A stretch of 46,489 nt of DNA from Erysipelotrichaceae bacterium (lineage in GTDB: Bacteria; Bacillota_I; Bacilli_A; Erysipelotrichales; Erysipelotrichaceae): NCBI GenBank assembly GCA_017432545.1, contig JAFRJA010000204.1, forward strand, positions 1-46,489, read 5' to 3'. A program made the position numbers and the translations under genes. Positions 34,301-43,295 of this stretch are shown here, piece after piece; the stretch's first letter is position 1; each line of letters opens with the position of its first letter. The notes under the pieces were generated by a model. The model did not search any database, had not been told where the DNA came from, and saw nothing but the letters and a program-made list of their open reading frames with translations.

Positions 34301-34732
34301 TTCTTCTTTCTTTTCGTTTATAATTGCCGCAACTTCCGCTTTTTCAGCCTCAAGTTTGTCACTTATTTCCTGGTGTTTTTCCGCCAGTTCATCCTTGGCC
34401 CCGGCTATGATGGCTGCTGCCTCGGTTTTTTCCATTTCAAAACCATCAGCTATTATTGTTTCATTATCTTCCGGTATGTCTTTAAAGGCTGCCTTTTCTT
34501 TGCGTGCCTTTTCAGACTTTTCTTTTCTTGCCTTAGACTGTTGTGCTATGGTCGTTTCAAGTTCTTCCTTTTTGACGCTGACAAATTCCTTCAGGTTATC
34601 AAAAAAGTTACCGCTCTTTTGGACTTCTTCGTTACTTAAGCCACTGAAACCGGCTGCTTCATCAAAGACATTGCTTTCTTTCTTGTTTTTAAGGTTTTCC
34701 GGAGTCGTTCCGTTTTCTTTTTTATTTTCCAT
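31334..34732 (-). CDS. Bifunctional class A penicillin-binding protein with long cytoplasmic coiled coil
   Basis: A peptidoglycan glycosyltransferase/transpeptidase of about 1132 aa, far longer than ordinary PBP1a (700-900). Order: a cytoplasmic N-terminal region of ~280 residues with five 29-residue coiled-coil repeats; one membrane helix (~285-313); the GT51 domain with EDSRFFEHFG and QGGSTITMQL; the transpeptidase with SSIK (about Ser680), SQN (737-739) and KTGTTD (872-877); and a ~170-residue C-terminal extension rich in Gly/Ser/Thr. Numbers count from an upstream ATG at 34741. That ATG lies 2 nt from the -10 box and so precedes the predicted transcript start, so I place the real start at the fourth codon (34732). 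Confidence 0.9.
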   Translation of the reverse strand: MENKKENGTTPENLKNKKESNVFDEAAGFSGLSNEEVQKSGNFFDNLKEFVSVKKEELETTIAQQSKARKEKSEKARKEKAAFKDIPEDNETIIADGFEMEKTEAAAIIAGAKDELAEKHQEISDKLEAEKAEVAAIINEKKEELAENVQEIKDNIEAEKAEAAIGLSEAKVQLDEKHQEIADKFEEDKADATALLSEKKEELNEKAEEIKDNIEAEKAEAAIGFAEAKVQLDKKHQAVSETVHEDKAKIDKVFKEKIKKLTIKKDKVKSEKVRSERPKAKTFTFIMAILMCLFLLACLGAVIGAFLFAAKLCEDKPTLVVEDLVAPDSSTIYDSEGNKIMELGMYLRENISYEEMPNTLIDAFLAIEDSRFFEHFGFDIPRFTKAALENVRTRDFSQGGSTITMQLIKNTYFSIDADADSTIAAREGMSGIKRKMQEIVLALELENRTEITKQEIIAMYINKVNYGNNIRGVQKAAQYYFGKDAKNLTLTESAFLAGLINSPNSYNPYNDKFKYDNGYLDPEIEYLENGTERRNEVLNLMVDHGYISEAEAKLAKSVRLEDLLVGIDVSFTELNEKYQSYIDAVIDEVEETTGESPYRVGMEIYTNMNPYMQEYVYDMQNEEEYVGIEFPNELCQSAIVVMDNQNGAIEALGGGRGENEEARQFNRATSAYLNPGSSIKPVIDYALCIDVLGYATSHTFTDQPYYLYDGNVLISNYDHAYHGDMLMTEALGRSQNTPAVQALAAVVEEKSEDFVVDYMNSIGFKFDYSDFDLQFAIGGNRCLVTPLQLAGAHAMFMNGGKYIRPHCVNYIVYNGKNRENFVADTVGKQIISDATAWMVAYLEEYNMTGNFSSLMWYCKRYIDYPLYGKTGTTDWGDSGLEYGIPEGATKDSWLVMQTNKYTISCWTGYDKLEKGAYFTTAEYQDNTKSKIVTKLLQELETHHSGTYDPYTPLAMPDSVTEITHVKGAYPYAEPSGGYPTVKGYIAKKALADHPLGTVNEAMDYAKEHKKYIDGGIANLNGAYDGGTVWVTFGTGAGESGFCTGDACDLSSSNVYGETTYAAGPIWFPHWTAIYSGGALPPYFYTITSDTGESIVNATEETSFSEEIGGSRVTVCVSTSSSSSQSCIALSAG
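34001..34435 (-). repeat. Five 29-residue coiled-coil repeats inside the PBP gene
   Basis: Residues 103-247 consist of five units of the form (E/D)-x-(E/D)-K-(A/T)-(E/D)-A, an Ile/Leu/Gly core, KKEEL or KVQL, and EI(K/A)D(N/K). Units 3 and 5 are nearly identical over 25 residues and two units apart (58 residues). 29 equals four heptads plus one, consistent with a long helix with regular stutters. The reverse strand stays open through the repeats, producing a spurious ORF. Confidence 0.85.
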
Positions 34733-34742
34733 ACAACTCATA

Positions 34743-34748
34743 ATTATA
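34743..34748 (-). promoter_or_regulatory. -10 box of the PBP gene
   Basis: Consensus TATAAT. Transcription should begin near 34736, after the first ATG (34741) and about 4 nt before the second ATG (34732). The transcript would be almost leaderless. Confidence 0.5.
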
Positions 34749-34855
34749 CTATATTAAGGAAATAAATGATAATATAGGGAGTGAAATTGATTATTCTCTA
34801 TGAAGGAAAAACAGATATTAAGATCTGTTTCTAACAGAAAGTTGAAGAAAATAGT

Positions 34856-35605
34856 ATGAAATTGATAAGTTGGAACGTAAATGGCCTCAGGGCCCTCATG
34901 TCTAAAGGAAATCTCATTCCTTTTATGAATGCCGAAAATCCCGATATCATGGCTTTTCAGGAAACAAAGATGCAGGAAGATCAGTTTAATTTCAATTTTG
35001 ACGGTTATTTCCGTTATATGAATTCAGCTGAGAAAAAAGGCTATTCAGGAACGATGGTATTGAGCAAGATCAGACCCTTAAGTGTCAGCTATGATATCAA
35101 AGGCAAAGATCATCCTAAAGAAGGAAGAGTAATAACGCTGGAATTTGAAGACTTCTATTTTGTCTGTGCCTATGTGCCTAATTCCAAGGACGGTCTGTTG
35201 CGTCTTGATTACCGTATGCTTTGGGAAGATGATCTGAGGAAACATCTTGTCAGACTGGATAAGAAAAAGCCGGTCATCTATACCGGTGATCTTAATGTCG
35301 CTCACAACGAGATCGATCTGAAGAATCCTGAGACCAATCATTTTTCGGCCGGTTTCTCGGATGAAGAAAGAGGCAAGTTTACGGTTTTGCTTAAGAGTGG
35401 TTTCAAAGATACGTTCAGGGAACTATATCCGGAAACCGTCAAATATTCCTGGTGGTCTTATCGCTCGAAAGCCAGGGAAAGGAATGCGGGTTGGAGAATT
35501 GACTATTTCGTAGTTTCAAACAGATTCATGGACAAAGTCAAGGATTCAATCATCTACGATGATGTAGAAGGCAGCGATCACTGTCCGATCGGACTGATTA
35601 TCTAG
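34856..35605 (+). CDS. exoA: Exodeoxyribonuclease III / AP endonuclease (ExoA)
   Basis: A base-excision-repair nuclease of the EEP superfamily, 249 aa. Motifs: SWNVNGLRALMSKG with the metal Asn, FQETK (Glu36), YTGDLNVAH with the catalytic Asp-Asn pair, and the C-terminal SDHCPIGL with the catalytic His. It cuts DNA 5' to abasic sites. Weak ribosome site. The upstream leader (34809-34830) holds an AACAGAT/ATCTGTT hairpin. It probably shares a transcript with the peptidase gene 14 nt downstream. Confidence 0.95.
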   Translation: MKLISWNVNGLRALMSKGNLIPFMNAENPDIMAFQETKMQEDQFNFNFDGYFRYMNSAEKKGYSGTMVLSKIRPLSVSYDIKGKDHPKEGRVITLEFEDFYFVCAYVPNSKDGLLRLDYRMLWEDDLRKHLVRLDKKKPVIYTGDLNVAHNEIDLKNPETNHFSAGFSDEERGKFTVLLKSGFKDTFRELYPETVKYSWWSYRSKARERNAGWRIDYFVVSNRFMDKVKDSIIYDDVEGSDHCPIGLII

Positions 35606-35619
35606 AAAGAAGGGGAATT

Positions 35620-36969
35620 ATGGAAGTCAGAGAGTTTATTGAAAAAAATATCGAAAACATGAAAAAGGATCTGGGCAGATTGGTTGAATGTCCTTCGGTT
35701 TATTCTGATGATATGGAACCTTTTGGCAAGGCCAATCATGAAGTGCTGGACAGGGCTTTAGCCATGATGGAAGAAAAAGACTTAAAGACGACAAATCTTG
35801 ATTATTACTGCGGTTTCGGTGAGACCGGTGAAGGTGATAAGCTGATCGGTATTTTAGCTCATCTTGATGTCGTTCCGGCAGGTGATGGTTGGGATAGTGA
35901 TCCTTTCGTGATGGTGGAAAAAGACGGCAAGCTTTACGGCCGCGGTGTTTCCGATGATAAGGGAGCAGCTGTTGCGTCCATGTATGCGCTCAAATATCTG
36001 ATCCAAGAGAATTATCCTTTTAAGAAAAGAGTCAGACTGATATTGGGATGTAACGAAGAGACCGGTTCAAAATGTATCAGACATTATGTCGAAAAACAAG
36101 GAGATATCGATTGCGGCTTTACCCCTGACGGCGACTTCCCGGGCATCTATGCGGAGAAGGGCATGGTCGGCGCTTTGATCACCGGTAAGAATTCCAAGAT
36201 CATCAGTATTTCCGGTGGCGATGTTTCCAATGCAGTCTGCAAGCGTTGTGAAGCAACAGTTCCGAAAGGCTCATTTGATGTTGAAAAATTCAAGAAATTC
36301 CTGATGACTCACAACATCACTTTTGAGATAAGCGAAAATGAAGATAGCACGACTTTGGTCGTTTATGGCAAGGCAGCTCACGCCTCTATGCCTGATGAAG
36401 GTATCAATGCCTTGCATTTCCTGTTGGAAGGACTATATGCAGCTGATTTCAACGATACTTTCACTGACTGGTTCCACAAACATTTCGCATTGAACCTTCA
36501 TGGCGAATTATTGGGCTACGAAAAGCTGAAAGATGATATTACCGATACTTCGATCAATCTCGGTGTCGTCTTCATGAAAGACGGAGTTATCAATATCACT
36601 CTGGATATGCGTTTCCCGGTCAAGACAAACTCGGATGAAGTGGTAAAACTGCTCAATGTCAATGATGAAAACAACGAGATCATCATCAAGCACCGGACTG
36701 AACCGCTGTTCTTTGATCAGAGCACGCCATTCATCAAAGCGCTCAAGAAAGCCTATGTTGATCTGACGGGTGATGAAACACCGATGCAGGCGATCGGCGG
36801 GGGCACTTATGCCAAGGCGATCCACAACTGCATTGCCTGGGGCAGCGAGTTTGTCGGTGAAAACAACAATATCCATGGGGCCAATGAATCACTGGTCATC
36901 GATAACTGGAAAAAACAGGTCGAGCTTTATATCGAAGCGATCAGAAACCTTAACGAAATAGCTTTATAA
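35620..36969 (+). CDS. M20 dipeptidase, PepV/Sapep type
   Basis: A zinc dipeptidase of 449 aa. The metal-binding sites are LAHLDVVPAGDGW (His81, Asp83), GRGVSDDKG (Asp112) and the catalytic pair in CNEETGS (Glu146, Glu147). A lid/dimerisation insert follows (roughly 180-330), and a late AIGGGTYAKA motif completes the family pattern. It should cleave dipeptides with broad specificity in the cytoplasm. AAGGGG ribosome site. Confidence 0.93.
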   Translation: MEVREFIEKNIENMKKDLGRLVECPSVYSDDMEPFGKANHEVLDRALAMMEEKDLKTTNLDYYCGFGETGEGDKLIGILAHLDVVPAGDGWDSDPFVMVEKDGKLYGRGVSDDKGAAVASMYALKYLIQENYPFKKRVRLILGCNEETGSKCIRHYVEKQGDIDCGFTPDGDFPGIYAEKGMVGALITGKNSKIISISGGDVSNAVCKRCEATVPKGSFDVEKFKKFLMTHNITFEISENEDSTTLVVYGKAAHASMPDEGINALHFLLEGLYAADFNDTFTDWFHKHFALNLHGELLGYEKLKDDITDTSINLGVVFMKDGVINITLDMRFPVKTNSDEVVKLLNVNDENNEIIIKHRTEPLFFDQSTPFIKALKKAYVDLTGDETPMQAIGGGTYAKAIHNCIAWGSEFVGENNNIHGANESLVIDNWKKQVELYIEAIRNLNEIAL

Positions 36970-36978
36970 CACGATGAA

Positions 36979-37003
36979 GAACCGTTTAAATGACGGTTTT
37001 TCT
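36979..37003 (+). terminator. Terminator after the dipeptidase gene
   Basis: A short 6-bp stem (AACCGT with ACGGTT) followed by a strong T-run. Confidence 0.75.
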
Positions 37004-37043
37004 TATGGAATTAATTACAATGATTATGTAATAATTTAAGTAT

Positions 37044-37850
37044 ATGAAAAATGCAAAATTAGCACTAATCTATGACTTTGATAAAACGCTTTCGCCTAAG
37101 GATATGCAGGAATTTCATTATATCCGTTCCCTGGGATATGAAAATCCTTCTGATTTCTGGAATGAATGCGGAGAGTTTTCTACCAAGCATAACTGTGACG
37201 GGATCCTGTCATATATGTATCTGATGGCTAATAAAAACAAGGATCTGACCCAGAAGCAACTGGTCGAAGAAGGTAAATATGTGAAGCTGTATAATGGCGT
37301 CAAGACCTGGTTCAGGCGCATTAATGCCTATGGCAAGGCACATCACGTCAATGTTGAACATTACATCATTTCTTCTGGTCTGACCGATATCATCAAAGGT
37401 ACACCGATCGCCAAGGAGTTCAAGAAGATCTATGCCTGTACCTATGCCTATGATGATGATGGCAAGATCCTTTGGCCTTCAAGAGTCGTCAACTATACGA
37501 TGAAGACCCAATACCTTTTCAGAATCAATAAAGGTGTTTTCCAGGAGACCAATGACGAAGATCTCAACTCCTCAACGCCGGAGAAATATGTGCCATTAGA
37601 GAACATGGTCTATTTCGGGGACGGAAGTACGGATGTGCCTTCGATGAAAGTTGTTCAGCAGAATGGCGGTATTACGATCGCTGTGTTCGGTGATGATTCA
37701 AAGAGGGAAAAGGCCGAAAAACTCTATATTGACAAGAGAGCGACTTTTGCGGTCAAAGCAGATTATTCAAAGGGTTCCAAGATCGAGAAGATCGTAGAAG
37801 GGATCATCGATTCTCTGGAAGCCAGAAGCAGATTGGAAGAATACCGATAG
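37044..37850 (+). CDS. HAD-superfamily phosphatase (phosphoserine phosphatase-like)
   Basis: A 268-aa HAD hydrolase. Motif I is DFDKTLS (nucleophile Asp11, acid/base Asp13), motif II ISSG, and motif IV YFGDGSTDVPSM. A mostly helical cap lies between motifs I and II. Substrate not evident. It has no Shine-Dalgarno sequence, and an AT-rich region (TAATTT six bases before ATG) makes a leaderless start possible but weakly supported. The pullulanase gene begins right after its stop, so it may act in glycogen or sugar-phosphate metabolism (inference). Confidence 0.85.
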   Translation: MKNAKLALIYDFDKTLSPKDMQEFHYIRSLGYENPSDFWNECGEFSTKHNCDGILSYMYLMANKNKDLTQKQLVEEGKYVKLYNGVKTWFRRINAYGKAHHVNVEHYIISSGLTDIIKGTPIAKEFKKIYACTYAYDDDGKILWPSRVVNYTMKTQYLFRINKGVFQETNDEDLNSSTPEKYVPLENMVYFGDGSTDVPSMKVVQQNGGITIAVFGDDSKREKAEKLYIDKRATFAVKADYSKGSKIEKIVEGIIDSLEARSRLEEYR

Positions 37851-39542
37851 ATGGTAAATTATACAGAAGATGATTTTATAATCGATTCTTTAGGCAGCAT
37901 TTATTATCCTGACCGTACCGTATTCAGGGTCTTTGCGCCGGATTATGAAAAACTCGATCTTTTATTGAACAACAACCGTTATCCTTTGCAAAAAAAGGGT
38001 TTTTGTTTTGAAAATACCGTCTATGGCAATTGTGAATATGCCCGTTATCATTTTGAAGGTGAAGGCTATTCCTTCAAAGATCCTTTTGCCTATGCTTCCG
38101 ATGAATACGGTTCGGTCGTTTTAAATCCTATAAAATTCAATAAACAGAAAATCATTCCTAAAACCGTTTCCAAGGCCAAGATAATATATGAATGTTCAGT
38201 CAGAGATTTTTCGGCTGATCCTTCCTATCCCGGAAAGTATAAGAAGACTTTTAAAGCCTTGACGGAAAGCGGATTAAAGAAAAACGATCAGGCTTTAGGA
38301 CTTGATTATCTGGAATATCTGGGTATCACCCATCTGCAGCTGATGCCGATCATGGATTATGACAATGATAAGACCGACTACAACTGGGGTTATAATCCGA
38401 TCGCCTATAATCATGTCAAAAAGGATTATCTCTATGATCAGGATGATCCTTATGCCTTTGTGAATGAACTTCGCGAAACCATCAATGTCTTACATACTCA
38501 CAACATCAGAGTGACTTTTGATGTGGTCTTCAATCATGTCTATGATTTCAAGAAGAATGATCTCGGGAAGATGCTGAAGGGCAGACTCTATCGCCATAAG
38601 GAAGACGGCAGTTTCGCCAATGGTACTCTGGTTGGAAATGAAATAAGAAGTGAAGATCCTTTTGTCAGAGCTTATTTTGTGGAAATGGTCAGACGCTATT
38701 TGCTTCTTTTTGATGTCGATGGCATCCGCATGGATCTGATGGGTATAAGTGATATCGATACTGTCAATCTGATCATGAAGACTTTAAGAAAAGAAAAACC
38801 GGGTTTTCTGGTCTATGGTGAAGGCTGGAATATGGGCGATGTTTTACCGCAGGAAGACAGGGCTTCGATATTGAATTGTCAGAAGATGCCTGAGGTCATG
38901 ATGTTCAATGACTTTTTCCGCGAAACGATCATCCACTATGTTTCCGGCAACAATTCGATCGTCAACAACGTCCAGAAAGCCTTAAGTGCCGATCCTTCCT
39001 ATCTCGATAAGGAACACAGTCTTAATTATGTCGAATGTCATGACAACTACACGATGTATGACCGGATGATGTTATATAAATCCGACGAAGATAAATGGCT
39101 TTCCATAAGAAGATGCAAGCTGGCTTTATCACTGGTACTCTTAGCCAGAGGTACCGGCTTTATACATGCCGGAGAAGAATTCCTGCGCACCAAGTACGGC
39201 TTACGAGATTCCTATAATTCTTCCGATGAAATCAACGCTTTAGACTGGAGTCTGAGGGTCAAACACAAAGATATCTGTGCTTATCTGAAAGATCTCATCA
39301 AACTGCGAAAAGAATACCCATGTTTTGACGATGATGACACCGTTATCGATTTCTTTGAGTACTATGAATGTCTTGTCTACAGACTCGGCACATTAATGGT
39401 GTTCATCAATCCAAGCTGCAATGATTATGTCTATGAAGATGACAAGGAATATGAGGTCTTATTCACGGACAGGGGAAGAGAAGATTATCGCAGCAAGATC
39501 ATTACTGTGGGTGCACTTTCCGCTGTGATATGCAGTCTTTAA
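37851..39542 (+). CDS. GH13 type I pullulanase / glycogen debranching enzyme
   Basis: Hydrolyses alpha-1,6 branch points. 563 aa: an N-terminal CBM48-like beta domain (about 15-100), then the (beta/alpha)8 barrel. Diagnostic features are the type I pullulanase motif YNWGYNP (177-183), DVVFNH (224-229), nucleophile Asp295 in GIRMDLMG, acid Glu324 in VYGEGWN, and ECHDNYTMYDRM. It is shorter than secreted pullulanases and has no signal peptide, so it works on internal glycogen. ATG follows the HAD stop codon directly. Transcribed just ahead of the glg genes, which have their own promoter. Confidence 0.92.
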   Translation: MVNYTEDDFIIDSLGSIYYPDRTVFRVFAPDYEKLDLLLNNNRYPLQKKGFCFENTVYGNCEYARYHFEGEGYSFKDPFAYASDEYGSVVLNPIKFNKQKIIPKTVSKAKIIYECSVRDFSADPSYPGKYKKTFKALTESGLKKNDQALGLDYLEYLGITHLQLMPIMDYDNDKTDYNWGYNPIAYNHVKKDYLYDQDDPYAFVNELRETINVLHTHNIRVTFDVVFNHVYDFKKNDLGKMLKGRLYRHKEDGSFANGTLVGNEIRSEDPFVRAYFVEMVRRYLLLFDVDGIRMDLMGISDIDTVNLIMKTLRKEKPGFLVYGEGWNMGDVLPQEDRASILNCQKMPEVMMFNDFFRETIIHYVSGNNSIVNNVQKALSADPSYLDKEHSLNYVECHDNYTMYDRMMLYKSDEDKWLSIRRCKLALSLVLLARGTGFIHAGEEFLRTKYGLRDSYNSSDEINALDWSLRVKHKDICAYLKDLIKLRKEYPCFDDDDTVIDFFEYYECLVYRLGTLMVFINPSCNDYVYEDDKEYEVLFTDRGREDYRSKIITVGALSAVICSL

Positions 39543-39547
39543 TGTTG

Positions 39548-39553
39548 TATAAT
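39548..39553 (+). promoter_or_regulatory. -10 box of the glgCDAB operon
   Basis: TATAAT about 38 nt upstream of glgC with an AAGGGG ribosome site in the leader. No clear -35 box; it overlaps the end of the pullulanase transcript. Confidence 0.5.
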
Positions 39554-39590
39554 TAACTTAACAAAGTATTTTAAAGGGGTACTGATAATC

Positions 39591-40748
39591 ATGAAAAAGA
39601 ACAATATGGTAGCAATGATACTTGCTGGAGGTAGAGGTTCTCGTCTTTTTGATTTGACCAAAAAGGTCGCAAAACCGGCAGTTCACTTCGGCGGCAAGTA
39701 CCGCATCATCGATTTTGCCTTGTCGAACTGTGCGAATTCGCATATTTCCACAGTTGGTGTTCTTGTTCAGTATGAATCGATCCTTCTGAGTTCATACTCC
39801 GCAAGAAGCTCGACCTGGGGACTTGATTCCAAAGGCGGCGGTGTCTACGTGCTTTCTCCGCGTGAAAAGGATGAGACCGGTTTAGGTCTGTACAACGGTA
39901 CAGCCGATGCGATCTATCAGAACCTGGACTTCCTCGACCAGGAAGAAGCCGACTATGTGCTGATCCTTTCCGGTGACCACATCTACAAGATGGATTACGA
40001 AAAGATGCTGCAGGCTCATATCGATTCACAAGCTGAAGCAACGATCGCCGTAATCGAAGTTCCGAAGAAGGAAGCTTCCCGTTTCGGCATCATGAATACG
40101 GACAAGAATGACCGTATCGTCGAATTTGAAGAGAAACCGAAAGAGCCTAAATCAAATCTGGCTTCTATGGGTGTTTACATCTTCTCTTACAAGAATTTCC
40201 GTAAATATCTCAAGGAAGATGCCAAAGATCCTAATTCTGCTCATGACTTCGGTAAGAGCATCATCCCGGCCTATCTGCGTGATGGTCTGAAACTTCAGGC
40301 ATATCGCTTCAAGGGTTACTGGAAAGATGTAGGAACGATCGATTCTCTCTGGGAAGCCAATATGGATCTGCTTAAAGACAACAGTGGTCTTGATCTGTTT
40401 GATCCGGATTGGAAGATCTATACGGACGATGCTTCCGCAACTCCACAGGTTGTAGGCAATAAGGCTGTTATCAATACCGCCTTCATTACCCAGGGCGCGA
40501 TCGTCAATGGTGAAGTTGATCACTCCGTCATTTTCTCCGGCGCCGATATTGAGGAAGGTGCCAAAGTCGTCGAATCAGTCATCATGAATAACGCGACCGT
40601 AGGTAAAGGTGCGAAGCTGTACAGGTGTCTGGTAACTGATGATGTAAAGATTCCGGAAAATATGAAGCTTGGTGATCCTAAGGCAAAGGAGATCTTACTG
40701 GTATCCAAAGCATTAATAAATAAAAAGGTAGGTGACGATCATGAGTAA
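39591..40748 (+). CDS. glgC: Glucose-1-phosphate adenylyltransferase, catalytic subunit
   Basis: Makes ADP-glucose, the first step of glycogen synthesis. 385 aa. Catalytic elements are present: [10 protein letters not shown] at the N-terminus, [19 protein letters not shown], and GDHIYKMDY. The C-terminal third is a left-handed beta-helix with hexapeptide repeats. It overlaps glgD by 8 nt, as expected for partner subunits. Confidence 0.97.
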   Translation: MKKNNMVAMILAGGRGSRLFDLTKKVAKPAVHFGGKYRIIDFALSNCANSHISTVGVLVQYESILLSSYSARSSTWGLDSKGGGVYVLSPREKDETGLGLYNGTADAIYQNLDFLDQEEADYVLILSGDHIYKMDYEKMLQAHIDSQAEATIAVIEVPKKEASRFGIMNTDKNDRIVEFEEKPKEPKSNLASMGVYIFSYKNFRKYLKEDAKDPNSAHDFGKSIIPAYLRDGLKLQAYRFKGYWKDVGTIDSLWEANMDLLKDNSGLDLFDPDWKIYTDDASATPQVVGNKAVINTAFITQGAIVNGEVDHSVIFSGADIEEGAKVVESVIMNNATVGKGAKLYRCLVTDDVKIPENMKLGDPKAKEILLVSKALINKKVGDDHE

Positions 40749-41856
40749 AGTGTTAGGTATTCTTAATTTTGAACCGTCATATGTCCATGTCAGAGGACTG
40801 GAAGATTTCCGTCCGATCTCGGCAACTTCGATCTTAGGCAGATATCGTGTCATCGATTTCATGCTTTCAAATTTCACTAACTCCGGTATCGAAGCGATCA
40901 AGGTCTTTATCAAGAACCGTCCGCGTTCGACAGTGGAGCATATTTCCCGTACCAGCTACAATCTGAACTCCAAAAGAGGCAAGATCCAGCTGTTACATGG
41001 TGATGTAGATTTTGCGAACAATGATCTGTTCAATGTCGACGTTCAGGCTTTCAAGACCTATATGGAATTTGTCGATGTTGAGAATCCGGGCTATGTCGTA
41101 ATTGCCCCATCGCACTTTATCTATAAACAGGACTTCAATGAAATTCTGGATTATCATATCAAATCCAAGAATGACATTACGATCCTGTATCAGAAAGTTA
41201 TTAACGCTGATAAGCAATACCTGATGGGTGATCTTTTGACGATCGATTCTCATCGTCGTGTTATTGATATGTACAAGAACCGCGGCAAGGTCAAGAAAGC
41301 TGAAGTTTCTCTGGAAACTTATGTAATGTCAACTCTGACTTTCAAACAGCTGGTTGAAGAAGCTACGATGACTTCAAGTCTCTATTCACTGTCCGATATC
41401 ATTGCGGATTGTGTCAGAGCGATGAAGATCGGCGTCTATCAGCATCATGGTTTCTGTGCTTGCGTTTCTTCACTTAATGCTTATTACGAAGCAAATATGC
41501 AGATCAAGGAAGAAAAAGAACTGCTTAAGCTTATCAATGATGACTGGCCGATCTATACCATGACCAATGACTCCTGCCCGACATTATATAAACCGGGAGC
41601 CAAAGTTTCCGGTTCACTCGTCGCCAATGGCTGCCAGATCGAAGGCTCAGTAATCAACTCGGTCATCGGTCGTAATGTTGTCATCAAGGAAGGTGCAGTC
41701 GTTAAAGATTCCATCGTTCTTCCTGATACCTTCATTGACAAGAATGTCAAACTTGAATGTGCGGTAGTCGACAGACTTTCAATTATCACCCACATCAAGG
41801 ATCTCAAGGGTAGCAAAGAAGAACCTATCTATATCAAGCGAGGAGATAGAATCTGA
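40741..41856 (+). CDS. glgD: Glucose-1-phosphate adenylyltransferase, regulatory subunit
   Basis: A GlgC paralogue of 371 aa that is thought to form hetero-oligomers with GlgC in Bacillota. It keeps the fold ([17 protein letters not shown], beta-helix C-terminus) but lacks the GGRGSRL nucleotide loop, which reads [10 protein letters not shown], so it is probably non-catalytic. The ATG at 40741 lies behind a GGTAGGTG ribosome site. An in-frame GTG at 40732 is less likely. Confidence 0.95.
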   Translation: MSKVLGILNFEPSYVHVRGLEDFRPISATSILGRYRVIDFMLSNFTNSGIEAIKVFIKNRPRSTVEHISRTSYNLNSKRGKIQLLHGDVDFANNDLFNVDVQAFKTYMEFVDVENPGYVVIAPSHFIYKQDFNEILDYHIKSKNDITILYQKVINADKQYLMGDLLTIDSHRRVIDMYKNRGKVKKAEVSLETYVMSTLTFKQLVEEATMTSSLYSLSDIIADCVRAMKIGVYQHHGFCACVSSLNAYYEANMQIKEEKELLKLINDDWPIYTMTNDSCPTLYKPGAKVSGSLVANGCQIEGSVINSVIGRNVVIKEGAVVKDSIVLPDTFIDKNVKLECAVVDRLSIITHIKDLKGSKEEPIYIKRGDRI

Positions 41857-43295
41857 TGAAAGTCCTGTTTGTTTCTTTTGAATCACTGCCTTTTGTGAAA
41901 ACAGGAGGTCTGGCTGATGTCGTTTATGCCTTGCCTAAAGCTCTGGATAATAAGGAGTTTGAAGTAAGAGTTGTTATGCCGATGTTCAAGAGCATCAAGG
42001 AACAGTACTACGACGGTATGAAGTTTCTGGATCATATCTATGTTCGCAGTGGTTTTATTAATGAAGAAGCAGACATTTACTCCTATATCAATGAGGGGAT
42101 AGAATATCTCTTTATTGACAACGACACTTATTTCAACCGTGACGGTGTCTATGGCTATGCCGATGATGCCGCCCGGTTCTCATTCTTTAATGTCGCCGTA
42201 CTGGAGATGATGATCAAACTTGATTATTATCCCGATATCTGTCATGAACACGACTATCATACGGCGGTCTTACCGGCTCTGTGCAAGATCCGCTACAATC
42301 AGATCGAAAAGATCAGAAGGATCAAACATATCCTGACCATTCATAATCTTGCCTATCAGGGCGAATATGACAAACAGGTGCTGTTTGATTATCTGGGCTT
42401 TGATTACCACTATTATGAAAACGGTGATCTGCGTTTCAACGATTACTGCAACTTCATGAAGATCGGTATCGTCTATGCGGATTTTGTGACGACGGTTTCC
42501 AAGACCTACGCTGAAGAGATCCAGACGCCGGAACTTGGCTGCAAGCTGGATGTGATCCTGAAATACCGCCATGATGATCTCTATGGCATCGTCAACGGTA
42601 TCGATTGTGATTCCTTCAATCCGGCAACCGATCCTTCTATCTTCAAGAACTACAGTTTGCGTAACTATATCGCCGGCAAGCGGGAAAACAAGCGTTCCCT
42701 GCAATACCGTCTGGGTCTTGAAGAAAGACCGGATGTCTTACTTATCGGTATGGTCTCAAGGCTGACTTTCCAGAAAGGTGCCGATATCTTCTTAGGCGCG
42801 ATCCAGGATATCCTGCATCAGGATGTTCAGGTAGCTGTTTTAGGTACCGGCGAATCCAAGCATGAGTATTCCTTCAAGATGCTGGAAAACGAAAACAAGT
42901 CACGTTTCGTCTACTATTGCGGCTATAATGAAGCTTTAGCTCATGCGATGTATGCCGGACTGGATCTTCTGGTAATGCCATCACTGTTTGAACCATGTGG
43001 TATCTCGCAGCTGATCGCAATGCGCTATGGTACGCTGCCTTTAGTCAGGGAGACAGGTGGTCTTAAGGATACGGTCGAACCATTAAATGAATACACGAAT
43101 ACCGGAAACGGTTTCTCATTCAGAGAGTACTCTTCCCATGATTTCCTGAATATCTTCAATTATGCCTATACGCAATATTATGAATATCCGGAAAGATGGA
43201 AGATGCTGATAAAGAACGCTATGCGCTATGATGTTTCTTTTGCCAAATCCGCAAGAGAATATGAGGAATTATACAGAAAGGTAATGGACAAATGA
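41856..43295 (+). CDS. glgA: Glycogen synthase (ADP-glucose type)
   Basis: A GT5 glycosyltransferase of 479 aa that extends alpha-1,4-glucan from ADP-glucose. It has KTGGLADVVYALPKAL near residue 15, HEHDYHTA, HNLAYQG and the C-terminal MPSLFEPCGISQLIAMRYGTLP block. It overlaps glgD by 1 nt and glgB by 4 nt. Confidence 0.97.
   Translation: MKVLFVSFESLPFVKTGGLADVVYALPKALDNKEFEVRVVMPMFKSIKEQYYDGMKFLDHIYVRSGFINEEADIYSYINEGIEYLFIDNDTYFNRDGVYGYADDAARFSFFNVAVLEMMIKLDYYPDICHEHDYHTAVLPALCKIRYNQIEKIRRIKHILTIHNLAYQGEYDKQVLFDYLGFDYHYYENGDLRFNDYCNFMKIGIVYADFVTTVSKTYAEEIQTPELGCKLDVILKYRHDDLYGIVNGIDCDSFNPATDPSIFKNYSLRNYIAGKRENKRSLQYRLGLEERPDVLLIGMVSRLTFQKGADIFLGAIQDILHQDVQVAVLGTGESKHEYSFKMLENENKSRFVYYCGYNEALAHAMYAGLDLLVMPSLFEPCGISQLIAMRYGTLPLVRETGGLKDTVEPLNEYTNTGNGFSFREYSSHDFLNIFNYAYTQYYEYPERWKMLIKNAMRYDVSFAKSAREYEELYRKVMDK

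Noticed and set aside
34001..34639. Long plus-strand frame of 212 codons rich in Phe, Leu and Ser
   Set aside because: It is the mirror of the Glu/Lys-rich coiled-coil repeats of the PBP gene on the other strand; composition and position explain it fully.
34733..34741. First ATG of the PBP gene
   Set aside because: It sits 2 nt from the -10 box, upstream of the predicted transcription start, so it should not be in the mRNA.
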